Source: Chitinophaga sp. 180180018-3
GTDB lineage: Bacteria > Bacteroidota > Bacteroidia > Chitinophagales > Chitinophagaceae
Assembly: GCF_037893185.1 (NCBI RefSeq)
Contig: NZ_CP140772.1
Span: forward strand, 5,208,001 to 5,272,000
Direction of reading: 5' to 3'
DNA: 64,000 nucleotides
The number at the start of each line of letters is the position of its first letter. The stretch's first letter is position 1. This document shows, piece by piece, positions 9,541 to 17,821 of this stretch. The notes below the pieces were generated by a model that was not told the origin of the DNA, searched no databases, and was given only the letters and a program-made list of their open reading frames with translations. The position numbers were made by a program, and so were the translations under genes.

Positions 9541-10122
9541 TCAGGAAATATTCTTTAGAAAAATGGCCAGCAGCATCACTTCCCGGAGCCCCACCCTTAT
9601 TTTTTTCAGTGCAGTATTCAGCTGATTGCGGACAGTTTGTTCGGAAAGGCCCAGTTGTCCGGCGATTTCCTGTACAGAAAGGTGTTGTTCGCGACTCATG
9701 CGATATACCTGTTGCATACGATCGGGCAAAAGTTCGACTTGTTTATCGAGGAGTTGCAGTAATTCTTTTTTATAAAGCGGGTCAATGAGTTGTTCAAATT
9801 CGGGCAGGATGTTCCTGGCTATTTCCTCCTGCCGCTGCCGGTCGCGGAGCATGCGGGAGATGCTGCGTAATATTTCATTGCGCAGGCTGCCAAACAGGTA
9901 GGCCTCCGGGGAATCCGGCAGGGTCATACCATGACGATACAGCCACAGGTTAGCGAATACATGCTGCACCACGTCTTTGGCTTCTTCCCGGTCCTTCAAT
10001 TTCCGGAAGGCAATCAGGTATAGCGGTTCCCAGAAGCGATGGTACAGTTCATTAAACGCCTGTTTATCGTCATTTTTAATGAATTGCAGTAGCTCCAGGC
10101 TGTTGGCTGCTGAGTATTGCAT
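9541..10122 (-). CDS. ECF RNA polymerase sigma-70 factor
   Basis: 193 residues. Region 2 spans about residues 10-80 ('FNELYHRFWEPLYLIAFRKLKDREEAKDVVQHVFANLW'-type pattern, with the acidic and aromatic residues that bind the -10 element). Region 4 spans about 130-185, with the helix-turn-helix 'SVQEIAGQLGLSEQTVRN'. It matches the sigma-70 family expanded in Bacteroidota that is paired with FecR proteins. As first gene of the minus-strand run, it is expected to direct transcription of the FecR and receptor genes after release from the anti-sigma factor. Confidence 0.95.
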   Translation of the reverse strand: MQYSAANSLELLQFIKNDDKQAFNELYHRFWEPLYLIAFRKLKDREEAKDVVQHVFANLWLYRHGMTLPDSPEAYLFGSLRNEILRSISRMLRDRQRQEEIARNILPEFEQLIDPLYKKELLQLLDKQVELLPDRMQQVYRMSREQHLSVQEIAGQLGLSEQTVRNQLNTALKKIRVGLREVMLLAIFLKNIS

Positions 10123-10209
10123 CTGTTAGTAGAAGATTGAAGCAGGGTGCAAATTAGCCAAATGGCGGGTTATGGAGGTTTATGTTTACGTTAAATTCTC
10201 GCGATAGTC

Positions 10210-11223
10210 CTATTCCAGACTAACATATTCGCCCTCTACATAACCTCCATTAACATAACGTGTTTTGTCGTTTGTGTGCCAGGCATAAACGCCGGCTACC
10301 ATAATTCCGAGGTCTTCTACATAATTATTAACAGTATGCTGCAGGTCGCCAAATGGAGGAAGGTTCTCCTGTAATAGCCGAAATTCTTTTAAATAACTGT
10401 CGTGGAGCGCTAATGCCATCATGTACGCCTCTTTTAACGGTATCTTATATTCATGTTGCATTACCTTAACAACATTCATCGTATCTCCTTCCCTGTGTAT
10501 TTCCTTTGGAAGAGAAATAAAATCGTTGTGCATGCCTATCATCCATGCGCAGAGACTATGCAGCCGTAATATAAACGGATGTTCGAGTACCGTGTCTGGC
10601 AGGTCGCGATAATTTTTCTGCATTGCTACATATTTGCAAAATGGGAGTCCTCCGCTCGTGTCCAGTCTTATGATCAGATAAACAGGAAGCGGAGGAGGTA
10701 CATTTGCCCTGTAGTATACTCGTTCTTCCGTATAACCTACCAGTAATTGGTATATAGAGGTAATATATTTTTCATACAGGCGATCAGGCATATTGCATGT
10801 AATAGCGTCCTGTCGCAAAACCCAGAATTGATGAAATATTCCATTATCGGTGGGTTCCTGCAAATCTTCTCCTATTAACAATGCTGTTATTCGTTTAGTC
10901 ACTTCATTCATTTCGTTTCGGGTGCAACGATCCCAGTAATCGTCCATCATTGCGCCGTTTGCTGTGAAGTTTGCAAGCGGGCGGAGTTCTTCAATGCCGT
11001 TTAAAAACGGGCATCCGCGGGCGGCAATGTCAGTGAGATTATGTAACTTATGTTTCTCACGGGCAGCATCGCTATGAAAAGTGTATTCCTTGTCAATCCA
11101 GGCATAGTATTCCTCCCGCTGCTGTTGGAAGTCAGGATGGATAAAGTCGGGAAATGGGTAATGAGGCCTGGGCAAGTGCTGTAATCCGGCATAAAATTGT
11201 TCATCTGTGATTTTTCTGGACAT
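10210..11223 (-). CDS. Class I terpene synthase
   Basis: 337 residues, the usual length for bacterial class I terpene cyclases. The aspartate-rich Mg2+ motif DDYWD is at 94-98, the NSE/DTE triad is N233-D-x-x-S237-x-x-K240-E241, a pyrophosphate-sensor region RLDTSGG lies at 186-192, and the conserved RY pair is at 322-323. All metal-binding residues are present, so the enzyme should be active on a linear prenyl diphosphate (C15 or C20; the sequence does not tell which). No prenyltransferase, P450 or other tailoring gene is adjacent, so the product is probably a plain volatile hydrocarbon or alcohol made from the common prenyl pool. Single gene between a sigma factor gene and an AT-rich stretch. 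Confidence 0.93.
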   Translation of the reverse strand: MSRKITDEQFYAGLQHLPRPHYPFPDFIHPDFQQQREEYYAWIDKEYTFHSDAAREKHKLHNLTDIAARGCPFLNGIEELRPLANFTANGAMMDDYWDRCTRNEMNEVTKRITALLIGEDLQEPTDNGIFHQFWVLRQDAITCNMPDRLYEKYITSIYQLLVGYTEERVYYRANVPPPLPVYLIIRLDTSGGLPFCKYVAMQKNYRDLPDTVLEHPFILRLHSLCAWMIGMHNDFISLPKEIHREGDTMNVVKVMQHEYKIPLKEAYMMALALHDSYLKEFRLLQENLPPFGDLQHTVNNYVEDLGIMVAGVYAWHTNDKTRYVNGGYVEGEYVSLE

Positions 11224-11487
11224 GGTAAATAGTATTAATGGCTATTAAAGAGGGTGAATGGTTAGATAAATTTAAGTTTTTTGTTGGAATTATGTAGTGG
11301 TATAGTTATATACTCTGTTAGGCAATTTAGCAGAGGTACGCCTGGAAGTATTACTATTTGGATACAGTGGGTTATCTGGTCACTGCCAGAACAATTAAGT
11401 GACCAGTATTTCCGAGAACTAAGTTTACAGGTATATAATAATGCAGGCAGGCAGCTTTCACTAAGCTGTCCTGCCTGTTTTTGTATG
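11224..11487. other. Intergenic region between two minus-strand genes
   Basis: 264 bases without a supported gene. The half nearest the terpene synthase is AT-rich and probably holds its promoter; the distal part holds the hairpin at 11444-11477. A plus-strand reading frame across it has no recognisable product. Confidence 0.5.
11444..11477. terminator. Stem-loop downstream of the nuclease-like gene
   Basis: Left arm 11444-11457 (CAGGCAGGCAGCTT) pairs with right arm 11463-11477 with a single bulged T and a 5-base loop. It lies 10 bases past the stop of the minus-strand nuclease gene, so it should end that transcript; the T-run that follows is on the plus strand, so the hairpin may work in both directions. 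Confidence 0.6.
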
Positions 11488-12618
11488 CTATTTTTTCTTT
11501 ATCTGCCTTATTGCATCAACCAAACTTACAATACTTTCATCTACCAGGTGCTTTTCTTCCGGAAATTGAAACACACGAATATAGCGGGCTCTTTCCGGAT
11601 CATATATAAGACCGTGGTTAGATGGCATCAATTTTAATATCCCCTGAATTGGGTCATTCACCGGAGAGAGATATCCCTGTCGCTCGAATAAGCTTACTTC
11701 CAATGCATTTGCATTAGGTAAGACAGTTACATCAACAGTAAAATTGAAATTTTCGGCTATCATACAATCCTGCAAAACCGTAGCCAGGGCGTCAGATTTG
11801 TTGTAAACCCATATTTGGGGAAATACATCTGTTGCAAACTGATATTCTCCCTCCATTTTATGTGCAAGAAATAATGGGAAATCATCAAGCATCTGCCTCA
11901 TCGCCTGGGCCGTTTTGAAATGCTGATTATTTTCCGTAATAATATCGTAAAAATTAGAAAGGGTTAAATTGTCCATAGTATGCTTGTTCAGTATCTGTAA
12001 CAAATGTCCGTATTGTCTTATTGTGCTAAGAAGGTCAATATCCGTTATACCAGCCATTGAGGGCAATATCCAATGATGATAGAGGTCCGGCCAGTTAACA
12101 CGATACGCCGACAAGTAAATGATCGTCTTAAAAACCTTCTCATACTCATTAAGTGTCCAACCCGGACTTGACAGTGGTTTCTTTCTGCCATCGAGCGTCA
12201 GGTACACCGTGCCAAGTACCTCGAAGCCCATATTATCGAAATAGTTGTAGTACTTCAATAGTTGCTTTGGCTGATCTACTGCGCCGTTTATTTTGTTCTC
12301 AATGATGATAGCCTGCTTGTTATTCGTATCTACAAGTGAAATATCAACCCATCCCCTTTCTTTATAAATCTCAACTTTCGCATCTTCTTTAAAGGTGCAG
12401 TTTACGCGTTGTTGCGCAAGCACTGTCAAAAAGTTTTTAAGCAAAAGCGGATCTTGAAGCAGATGATGCAAAATAGCTGTATGAAGATTTTCCTTGTGGT
12501 ACTGATCTGAAATAAGTAAAAAAATATTCGGCCGCGAGGCAACTGGTGCATTCTTGCGCAGGATGTAGTTCTCGCCAATCCCGGATAACTTATCCAGGAG
12601 ATGGAGTGTATTGTTCAT
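11488..12618 (-). CDS. PD-(D/E)XK_4-type nuclease superfamily protein
   Basis: 376 residues. The PD-(D/E)XK core is visible: E43 in 'HKENLHTAILHHLL', D92 in 'GWVDISLV', and E107-N-K109 in 'AIIIENKI', followed by Q116. This fits the PDDEXK_4 family. The remaining 220 residues hold no motif I can name. Codon use is AT-rich compared with the genes on either side of the region. Family members are often found among defence or accessory genes; the sequence gives no direct sign of a partner. Nuclease activity is plausible because all four core residues are intact, but is an inference. Confidence 0.8.
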   Translation of the reverse strand: MNNTLHLLDKLSGIGENYILRKNAPVASRPNIFLLISDQYHKENLHTAILHHLLQDPLLLKNFLTVLAQQRVNCTFKEDAKVEIYKERGWVDISLVDTNNKQAIIIENKINGAVDQPKQLLKYYNYFDNMGFEVLGTVYLTLDGRKKPLSSPGWTLNEYEKVFKTIIYLSAYRVNWPDLYHHWILPSMAGITDIDLLSTIRQYGHLLQILNKHTMDNLTLSNFYDIITENNQHFKTAQAMRQMLDDFPLFLAHKMEGEYQFATDVFPQIWVYNKSDALATVLQDCMIAENFNFTVDVTVLPNANALEVSLFERQGYLSPVNDPIQGILKLMPSNHGLIYDPERARYIRVFQFPEEKHLVDESIVSLVDAIRQIKKK

Positions 12619-12742
12619 ATGTTATTACTAATAATAGTAAATATATATTTTTTAACCTGTTAAATTTATAATGAAATAAAAACCTCTATGGATGATAAGT
12701 TATAATCGTGAAATTGGAAGTAATTCTCTTCCCATTATCCAC

Positions 12743-13363
12743 TCAGTAAGTCTCCGCCTCTCTCGGTATATAGTACTGAAAAATTGTCCGTTCCCTATAA
12801 TCAACAAATCCCTCTGTTGCGTGTGTAGTCAGATCTACGCACTCAATAAAGCAATCTTTCTTCCGTAGTATATTCCGTACATTTTTTTCTGCTTTTCGTA
12901 TTCCCTTGCCAATGCAGGCGAATCCATATACCATAACATAGAAATTGTTATCTGTACTCTTAAATAACTCGGTATTAAAATAACCCAGGTTCTTTAGTGT
13001 ATCTCTCAGCGCCTTTGCATATTCAGTAATCATTTCCGATTTATATACTTTTATAGCATAGTAATCGGTGCTGTCATTATTGATAATCTTAACTCTTCTG
13101 GCTATATTGACTATTACCGGATTATCCGGATACTCCTCCTGTACTTTGAGTTTTCTACTTAGCAGATCATATTCCGACTTTCGTACCCAATCGTCGTCCA
13201 GTTTTGAATTCAATGTATAGGCCCCTATTTCCACTAAATCATGATTCTTCAGCAACATTTCATAATGCCAGCCCACTACTATACTGGTTAAGGTAACCGT
13301 GGTGATGGCTATACTTATCAAATACGCAAATGGATGCCTCTCAATGCTTTCCTTTATAGTCAT
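12743..13363 (-). CDS. Single-pass membrane protein of unknown function
   Basis: 206 residues. One transmembrane helix at about residues 13-33 after a short basic cytoplasmic N-terminus, then a soluble domain. Residues about 115-195 ('YYAIKVYKSE', 'DNNFYVMVYGF', alternating with helices that could be written 'ALRDTLKNLGY') show the beta-alpha-beta spacing of SPOR-like peptidoglycan-binding domains, but this is a weak resemblance. AT-rich, isolated by 124 bases on one side and 591 on the other. A TTACGTAA palindrome lies 74 bases upstream of the start. Confidence 0.6.
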   Translation of the reverse strand: MTIKESIERHPFAYLISIAITTVTLTSIVVGWHYEMLLKNHDLVEIGAYTLNSKLDDDWVRKSEYDLLSRKLKVQEEYPDNPVIVNIARRVKIINNDSTDYYAIKVYKSEMITEYAKALRDTLKNLGYFNTELFKSTDNNFYVMVYGFACIGKGIRKAEKNVRNILRKKDCFIECVDLTTHATEGFVDYRERTIFQYYIPREAETY

Positions 13364-13954
13364 AAGTTTTTTCTTTTATTCCATTAGATTTAAAAATGGG
13401 TACTTCTCTACGAAAATGATATTAGCAATACCACTTTACGTAAGCAATCAATCTGTTATTGGAAAATGGGTTACCGGGGAAAAGGTCAACACCGAATATT
13501 CGGTTTATTATGCCGCGTTCTAACCAAATATCTAATTTGATCGCACGAATATTTGCGATTATCGCTGTGATACTTCTAGCTGTTATTTCTAAAAGTATTT
13601 AAAAAGATGTTCGCTCATTTTCAAAAATGTAGATTTACAATCTCATATATTCTTTTAATTTTAAATTGTGAAAAAATTCTATTTTATTCCTTTAATAGTA
13701 TTCAGATACATCATCCAGTATCTATATAATAGGAACCAAATAATCTAAAAGGTACCTACGCTTATTATGAATATTTTAAAATTGATATGATAACATTATT
13801 TCTTCCCTTATAATACACTAGCGCAATCAATTGGTACTATTCTATTTAAAAGGAGCCGATGCAAGAAGATGAATTAAAAAGGCCGACAGATATCCGGAAA
13901 TAATGCCTTAAATTCCTAATATGCACCATCATCCACGGTCTCTAAAATCTTATT
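13364..13954. other. AT-rich divergent intergenic region
   Basis: 591 bases between divergent genes with strikingly low GC and no credible coding frame. It holds the palindrome TTACGTAA at 13437-13444. I see no tRNA, repeat array or strong hairpin. It must contain promoters for both flanking genes, but I could not place them with confidence. Confidence 0.6.
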
Positions 13955-14557
13955 ATGATGAAACTGAATGAACGGATCAGCAATGCCCGAAAAGAAAAGG
14001 GACTTACCCAGGAAGAACTGGCCGACCTGGCCAACGTGACTACGCGTACCATTCAGCGGATTGAATACGGCGAAAGCATTCCGAGGAGCTATACTTTGAA
14101 GGCAATCGCAAGGGCATTAGATCTGACTTATGAAGAGCTGGTTACTGCCAAAGCAACGCAGCAGCCGGAAGATATAGCACAGCAGCCGGAAGAAGCAGCA
14201 CATTTTATAAAGATGCTGAATTTATCTTGTTTCTCTTACCTGGTGATTCCCTGGATACATTTTCTAATCCCCATCTATTTACTAAAAAAACAGCGGAACA
14301 TAGGTGGCGATGCACTTACCATCAGCAGGAAAATAATCAGGCAGCAGATGTATTGGGTGGCCGCCTTACAATTGCTCATGCTCCTTACATTTGCTTATAA
14401 CTACATCCAGGTGACGGGCAACGGTCACTATATCGCACACTATTTATGGCCTTTTTTATTCATGTATTTGCTGAATGCGGGATTGATTCTATACAACAAC
14501 CAGCTTATTCAAACGCAATTAAAACTCATTGATCCTCAATCATTGTCGTGTAATTGA
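13955..14557 (+). CDS. Xre-family HTH regulator with membrane-spanning C-terminus
   Basis: 200 residues. An HTH_3 domain occupies residues 4-66 ('ISNARKEKGLTQEELADLAN', 'TTRTIQRIEYGESIPR', 'LKAIARALDLTYEEL'). Behind a polar linker come helices near 88-105, 132-150 and 158-178 that resemble the DUF4870-type membrane module seen behind Xre domains in Bacteroidota. It is therefore a membrane-tethered transcription factor; the target is unknown. It starts at a double ATG, and either could be used. It is 63 bases upstream of a secreted aspartyl-protease-like gene. Confidence 0.85.
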   Translation: MMKLNERISNARKEKGLTQEELADLANVTTRTIQRIEYGESIPRSYTLKAIARALDLTYEELVTAKATQQPEDIAQQPEEAAHFIKMLNLSCFSYLVIPWIHFLIPIYLLKKQRNIGGDALTISRKIIRQQMYWVAALQLLMLLTFAYNYIQVTGNGHYIAHYLWPFLFMYLLNAGLILYNNQLIQTQLKLIDPQSLSCN

Positions 14558-14593
14558 CGTGGAAATGTCGTTTCCGGGGCGCATTTACCGGTT

Positions 14594-14601
14594 TACTTTT
14601 G
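14594..14601 (+). promoter_or_regulatory. Candidate -7 promoter box
   Basis: TACTTTTG matches the Bacteroidota -7 consensus TAnnTTTG exactly and ends 19 bases before the ATG at 14621. No clean TTTG was found at -33, so the call is moderate. Confidence 0.4.
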
Positions 14602-14620
14602 TGGCAACAAAACAAATCAG

Positions 14621-15565
14621 ATGCACCCATTTATTTCGTTCACGTTAAGGAGAACAGCTATATTGATCATCTCTTTATTTCATGTTGGTTATTTTTGTCA
14701 GGCGCAGGATTCCCCCGCTAATCAATTGGTACTTCCGGAAGGGAGAGTTCCGTTTACCTGGATGAATTATAAAGATAACCCATATAGCGCCATGCTCATA
14801 CCGGTGAGGCTAAAAGGCTGCCCTAAGGTATTTTATATGCAATTCGATACCGGCTCCCCTTATTCCCTGCTGTATCGCAATAAGCTGAAAGCAATTCAAA
14901 AACGGTATGCGCAATCGGTACAAGTATCAGATACCACCGGAAAATTACAGCAGTTCAGGTTCAATATTGGAAACATAGCCATACTGGCTAAGGAAATTGC
15001 TGTACAACAATTCGATAGCGTTAATGTGAACTGGAGCAAAGATGCGGTAGAGATCATCGGTACGCTGGGGACGGATCTCATTGATAATAAGGTGGCCTTC
15101 ATTAACTATCCTGAAAAGTATATGCTGATCACCAATCATAAGAAGCAAGAGGACACGGTAGCATGGTCAGGATTTATATATGAACACCGAAGAATACTTC
15201 TGCCCTTCTCCATCAGGGGGGAGAAAAAAATTGTTTATTTTGATACCGGTTCAAGTGCCTTTGAATTATTGACAGACAAAGCAACCGCTATGCTACTGGC
15301 CTCTCCTGATGCCATACCAGGTAGCCAGGAAGTACAGTCCTGGGGAAGATTGCTTAAAGCTACCAGCGTTCAAACAGCCGATAGTATAGAAATAGCATCC
15401 CAAAAGCTTCCTTTACGTACTGTTACTTATATGGAGGGAGTAACTGATGCTCAAATAAACGCTATGAAAAAAATGGGCATTGGTGGCATGACAGGGAACA
15501 GGCTTTTTGTGAATAATATACTGGTGATTGATACACGGAATAAAAAATTTTGTGTAATGAGATAG
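14621..15565 (+). CDS. Secreted bilobal aspartyl-protease-like protein
   Basis: 314 residues with a signal peptide (about 1-28). Two catalytic-type motifs are present: D76-T-G-S in 'FYMQFDTGSP' and D208-T-G-S in 'VYFDTGSS'. Each is followed by a hydrophobic-hydrophobic-Gly element ('IIGTLGTDLI' near 146, and 'GMTGNRLF' near 290). That is the pepsin layout, two half-domains in one chain, rather than the single motif of retropepsin-like proteins. The predicted site is the periplasm or outside. The substrate is not visible. It stands 8 bases from the stop of a convergent NTF2-like gene, with no strong terminator between. Confidence 0.75.
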   Translation: MHPFISFTLRRTAILIISLFHVGYFCQAQDSPANQLVLPEGRVPFTWMNYKDNPYSAMLIPVRLKGCPKVFYMQFDTGSPYSLLYRNKLKAIQKRYAQSVQVSDTTGKLQQFRFNIGNIAILAKEIAVQQFDSVNVNWSKDAVEIIGTLGTDLIDNKVAFINYPEKYMLITNHKKQEDTVAWSGFIYEHRRILLPFSIRGEKKIVYFDTGSSAFELLTDKATAMLLASPDAIPGSQEVQSWGRLLKATSVQTADSIEIASQKLPLRTVTYMEGVTDAQINAMKKMGIGGMTGNRLFVNNILVIDTRNKKFCVMR

Positions 15566-15573
15566 TGTCTTCA

Positions 15574-15927
15574 CTATGACTCAGTTTCTATGACGAAAGC
15601 CGTTAATTCGGCCATCTTACCATCGCGAAACCGCCAGACATCACAGTAGGTGTAATGAACCTTTACGCCGTTTTCATTTTTCATACTGATTTTACCAAGT
15701 GCTGTAACAAAATCGCCTTCAGCGATTAAGTTTTCGACTATGAATGCCGGAGGTTCCGCGTATGCCGTTGTCATGTATTGCCGAACGGCTTCCTTGCCTT
15801 GTAGTATTCTATCACCTACGAATGTCCATACTACATCGTCAGTGCAGAAAGACAGAAATCCTTCGTTATTCCCTTCGGTGATAGCTGCATTAGCTTTTTC
15901 GAGTATAGCTTTATTATTCGGATTCAT
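15574..15927 (-). CDS. NTF2-like (SnoaL) superfamily protein
   Basis: 117 residues from the ATG at 15927; a TTG nine bases further upstream is less likely. Pattern of an NTF2-like cone: 'ANAAITEGNNEGFLSFCTDDVVWTF', 'GKEAVRQYM', 'YTYCDVWRFRDGKMAEL'. Such small proteins are isomerases, hydrolases or stress-related binders; no catalytic set is decisive here. It is convergent with the aspartyl-protease-like gene and lies downstream of a Gfo/Idh/MocA oxidoreductase gene, with a hairpin between. Confidence 0.8.
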   Translation of the reverse strand: MNPNNKAILEKANAAITEGNNEGFLSFCTDDVVWTFVGDRILQGKEAVRQYMTTAYAEPPAFIVENLIAEGDFVTALGKISMKNENGVKVHYTYCDVWRFRDGKMAELTAFVIETES

Positions 15928-15944
15928 ATGTAGCAAGTCAGGAG

Positions 15945-15968
15945 CAAGCCCGCACGATGACGGGCTTG
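15945..15968 (-). terminator. Stem-loop after oxidoreductase gene
   Basis: CAAGCCCG (15945-15952) pairs perfectly with CGGGCTTG (15961-15968) around an 8-base loop, 8 bases past the oxidoreductase stop. No T-run follows on the minus strand, so it may be a weak terminator or a transcript-end stabiliser. Confidence 0.45.
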
Positions 15969-15975
15969 TATTGAT

Positions 15976-17058
15976 CTATAAAGTAACAACTTTTCCAGTA
16001 CGCACAGACTCATCGCAGGCAAAGGCGATGCGCAGGCTATCAACCGCATCCTGCATATGATCTGTCAGATTGATGTTTTCGCGGATGGCTTTCAGGAAAT
16101 AACGCTGTTCACGATTGCACAGTTCCTGGTGGTCTGGCTCATCCTCCATATTGATCCAGATATCTTCTTTCGCAAATTCCGCTTTATCATTTAACGCAGC
16201 ATGATGTAGCCGGAGCGATTCCGTTTTCGTATGTGCTTCTATGTTATCAGACTTGCCGGCGGCACCGGATTCTTTAGCCACAATGGACACACAGCCTTGC
16301 GGACCGATGACATCTTTTACAAAGAAGGCGGTTTCACTGATCATAGGTCCCCATCCTGCTTCGTACCAGCCCACCGAGCCGTCTTCGAAGCGAATCTGCA
16401 GCTGGCCATAGTTATAGTTATCCGCAGGAATATCGTTAGATAACCGGGCGCCAATAGCACTTACCTGCACCGGTTTAGATCGGGTCATCTGGCACATCAC
16501 ATCAATGTAATGCACGCCACAATCTACAATAGGGCTCAGGCTTTGCAACAGGTTACGATGTACCCCCCATTTGCTGCCGGAGCTTTGCTGGTTGAGATTC
16601 ATTCGCATTACCAGCGGTTTTCCCAGCTGATGGGCAATTTCCACGAAACGTTCCCAGGACGGATGATGCCGCAGGATATATCCTACCACGAGTTTTTTGC
16701 CGGCTTTATGTGCCGCAGCAGCTACCCGTTCAGCACCCGCTACCGAGTCTGCCAGTGGCTTCTCGATAAATACATGACAACCGCTTTCCAGTGCTTTAAT
16801 GGCGTAACTTTCATGCGTATCGGGGTAAGTGGAGATACATACGGCATCCGGCTTAGTGGCAGCCAGTGCTTCTTCATAGTTACTGTAGAGCGGGTAGCCG
16901 CCGCCCAGCTTATCATTTAATACCTGCTTGCTGGAACCGGTAGATACAATACCACATATGTCAAAGCCATCCAAGGTATGGTAAGCTACCGCATGGGAGG
17001 TGCCCATATTGCCACAGCCCACTACCAGTACCCGCAAAGGTTGTACGTTCTCTGCCAT
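15976..17058 (-). CDS. Gfo/Idh/MocA-family NAD(P)-dependent oxidoreductase
   Basis: 360 residues. The N-terminal Rossmann fold carries 'VLVVGCGNMGTSHAVAYH' and the family motif EKP in 'VFIEKPLAD' (about residues 93-101), which supplies the conserved lysine. The C-terminal domain holds 'GVHYIDVMCQM', whose His is the usual catalytic acid position. Substrates in the family are sugars, inositols and related polyols; nothing nearby narrows it down. Monocistronic by context: it is followed by a hairpin and an unrelated gene. Confidence 0.92.
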   Translation of the reverse strand: MAENVQPLRVLVVGCGNMGTSHAVAYHTLDGFDICGIVSTGSSKQVLNDKLGGGYPLYSNYEEALAATKPDAVCISTYPDTHESYAIKALESGCHVFIEKPLADSVAGAERVAAAAHKAGKKLVVGYILRHHPSWERFVEIAHQLGKPLVMRMNLNQQSSGSKWGVHRNLLQSLSPIVDCGVHYIDVMCQMTRSKPVQVSAIGARLSNDIPADNYNYGQLQIRFEDGSVGWYEAGWGPMISETAFFVKDVIGPQGCVSIVAKESGAAGKSDNIEAHTKTESLRLHHAALNDKAEFAKEDIWINMEDEPDHQELCNREQRYFLKAIRENINLTDHMQDAVDSLRIAFACDESVRTGKVVTL

Positions 17059-17362
17059 GAGTAAATTTGCTGTTTAGTTTTTCATCAATCCTGGTAAGAT
17101 ACAGTGAAAACGTTAAACGATACTCTTTTTATTTCAGCTGCTGCTGTATTTCAATATACTCAAGGCGCAAACCCAATTCTCTATTTCTCCTGTAATAAAG
17201 AGGGAGGATAGTTTAATCAGGATTTTGGGTTCTCCTGCAGATACACTTTTAGCCCACATGGCTGCTGGTACTGTAGATCAAAGCATGGTATATGGTCACC
17301 AATGCAGCAATTATGAATACAATATAAAAAGCAGCTTATGAAAAATATGTAATATTGCAGGT
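17059..17362. other. Divergent intergenic region
   Basis: About 300 bases between the divergent oxidoreductase and a small membrane-protein gene. No gene, RNA or clear promoter could be supported. A 101-codon minus-strand frame at 17217-17522 overlaps the plus-strand gene and looks spurious. Confidence 0.5.
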
Positions 17363-17821
17363 ATGGAATTACCCATAGTACAATATAGACGGCACCGCCT
17401 CGCTTATTCTGTAGCGGCGGTCTTAGGTTTCCTTGCCGCGGCCCAGGGCTATTACTGGTTAGCAAGTGGAAGTGTTGCTTCGTTCTTTGGCTGGGTGTTT
17501 TCGATTGTTGGCCTGATTGCATTCTGCGGTTGTTGCTGGATTGCTATTCGAAATTCCCTGGTGCTGGAACTGAATCACGAAGGTATCATGTACAAAAAAG
17601 ATACTTATGACTGGAATACCTTGCGCAGTTATGCCATAAGGAAGGAGATCGGTGAAAGCAGTTTGTTCGTTTATCTCATATTGTACTTTAACAATAACAG
17701 AGATCCATTAGAAATCCAATTAGATTGGCTGAACAATAGCGAGTCTGTGCCAGAACAAATGGAAAGTTACGCGAAATTTTTCCACATCAGGTTCGACGGG
17801 GTAGTAACGAAGAAAGTATGA
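17363..17821 (+). CDS. Small membrane protein, STM3941-like
   Basis: 152 residues. Two adjacent transmembrane helices at about 14-33 and 38-62, then a cytoplasmic domain with 'LVLELNHEGIMYKKDTYDWNTLRSYAIRK', which resembles the bacterial PH-like domain of STM3941-type proteins, where a 'Gi' turn and an 'i.W.dI' strand are typical. Role unknown. No operon partner: followed by about 500 bases with only a doubtful short frame. Confidence 0.65.
   Translation: MELPIVQYRRHRLAYSVAAVLGFLAAAQGYYWLASGSVASFFGWVFSIVGLIAFCGCCWIAIRNSLVLELNHEGIMYKKDTYDWNTLRSYAIRKEIGESSLFVYLILYFNNNRDPLEIQLDWLNNSESVPEQMESYAKFFHIRFDGVVTKKV

Noticed and set aside
17217..17522. A 101-codon minus-strand frame upstream of the small membrane protein
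   Set aside because: It overlaps a better plus-strand gene and its residues look random.
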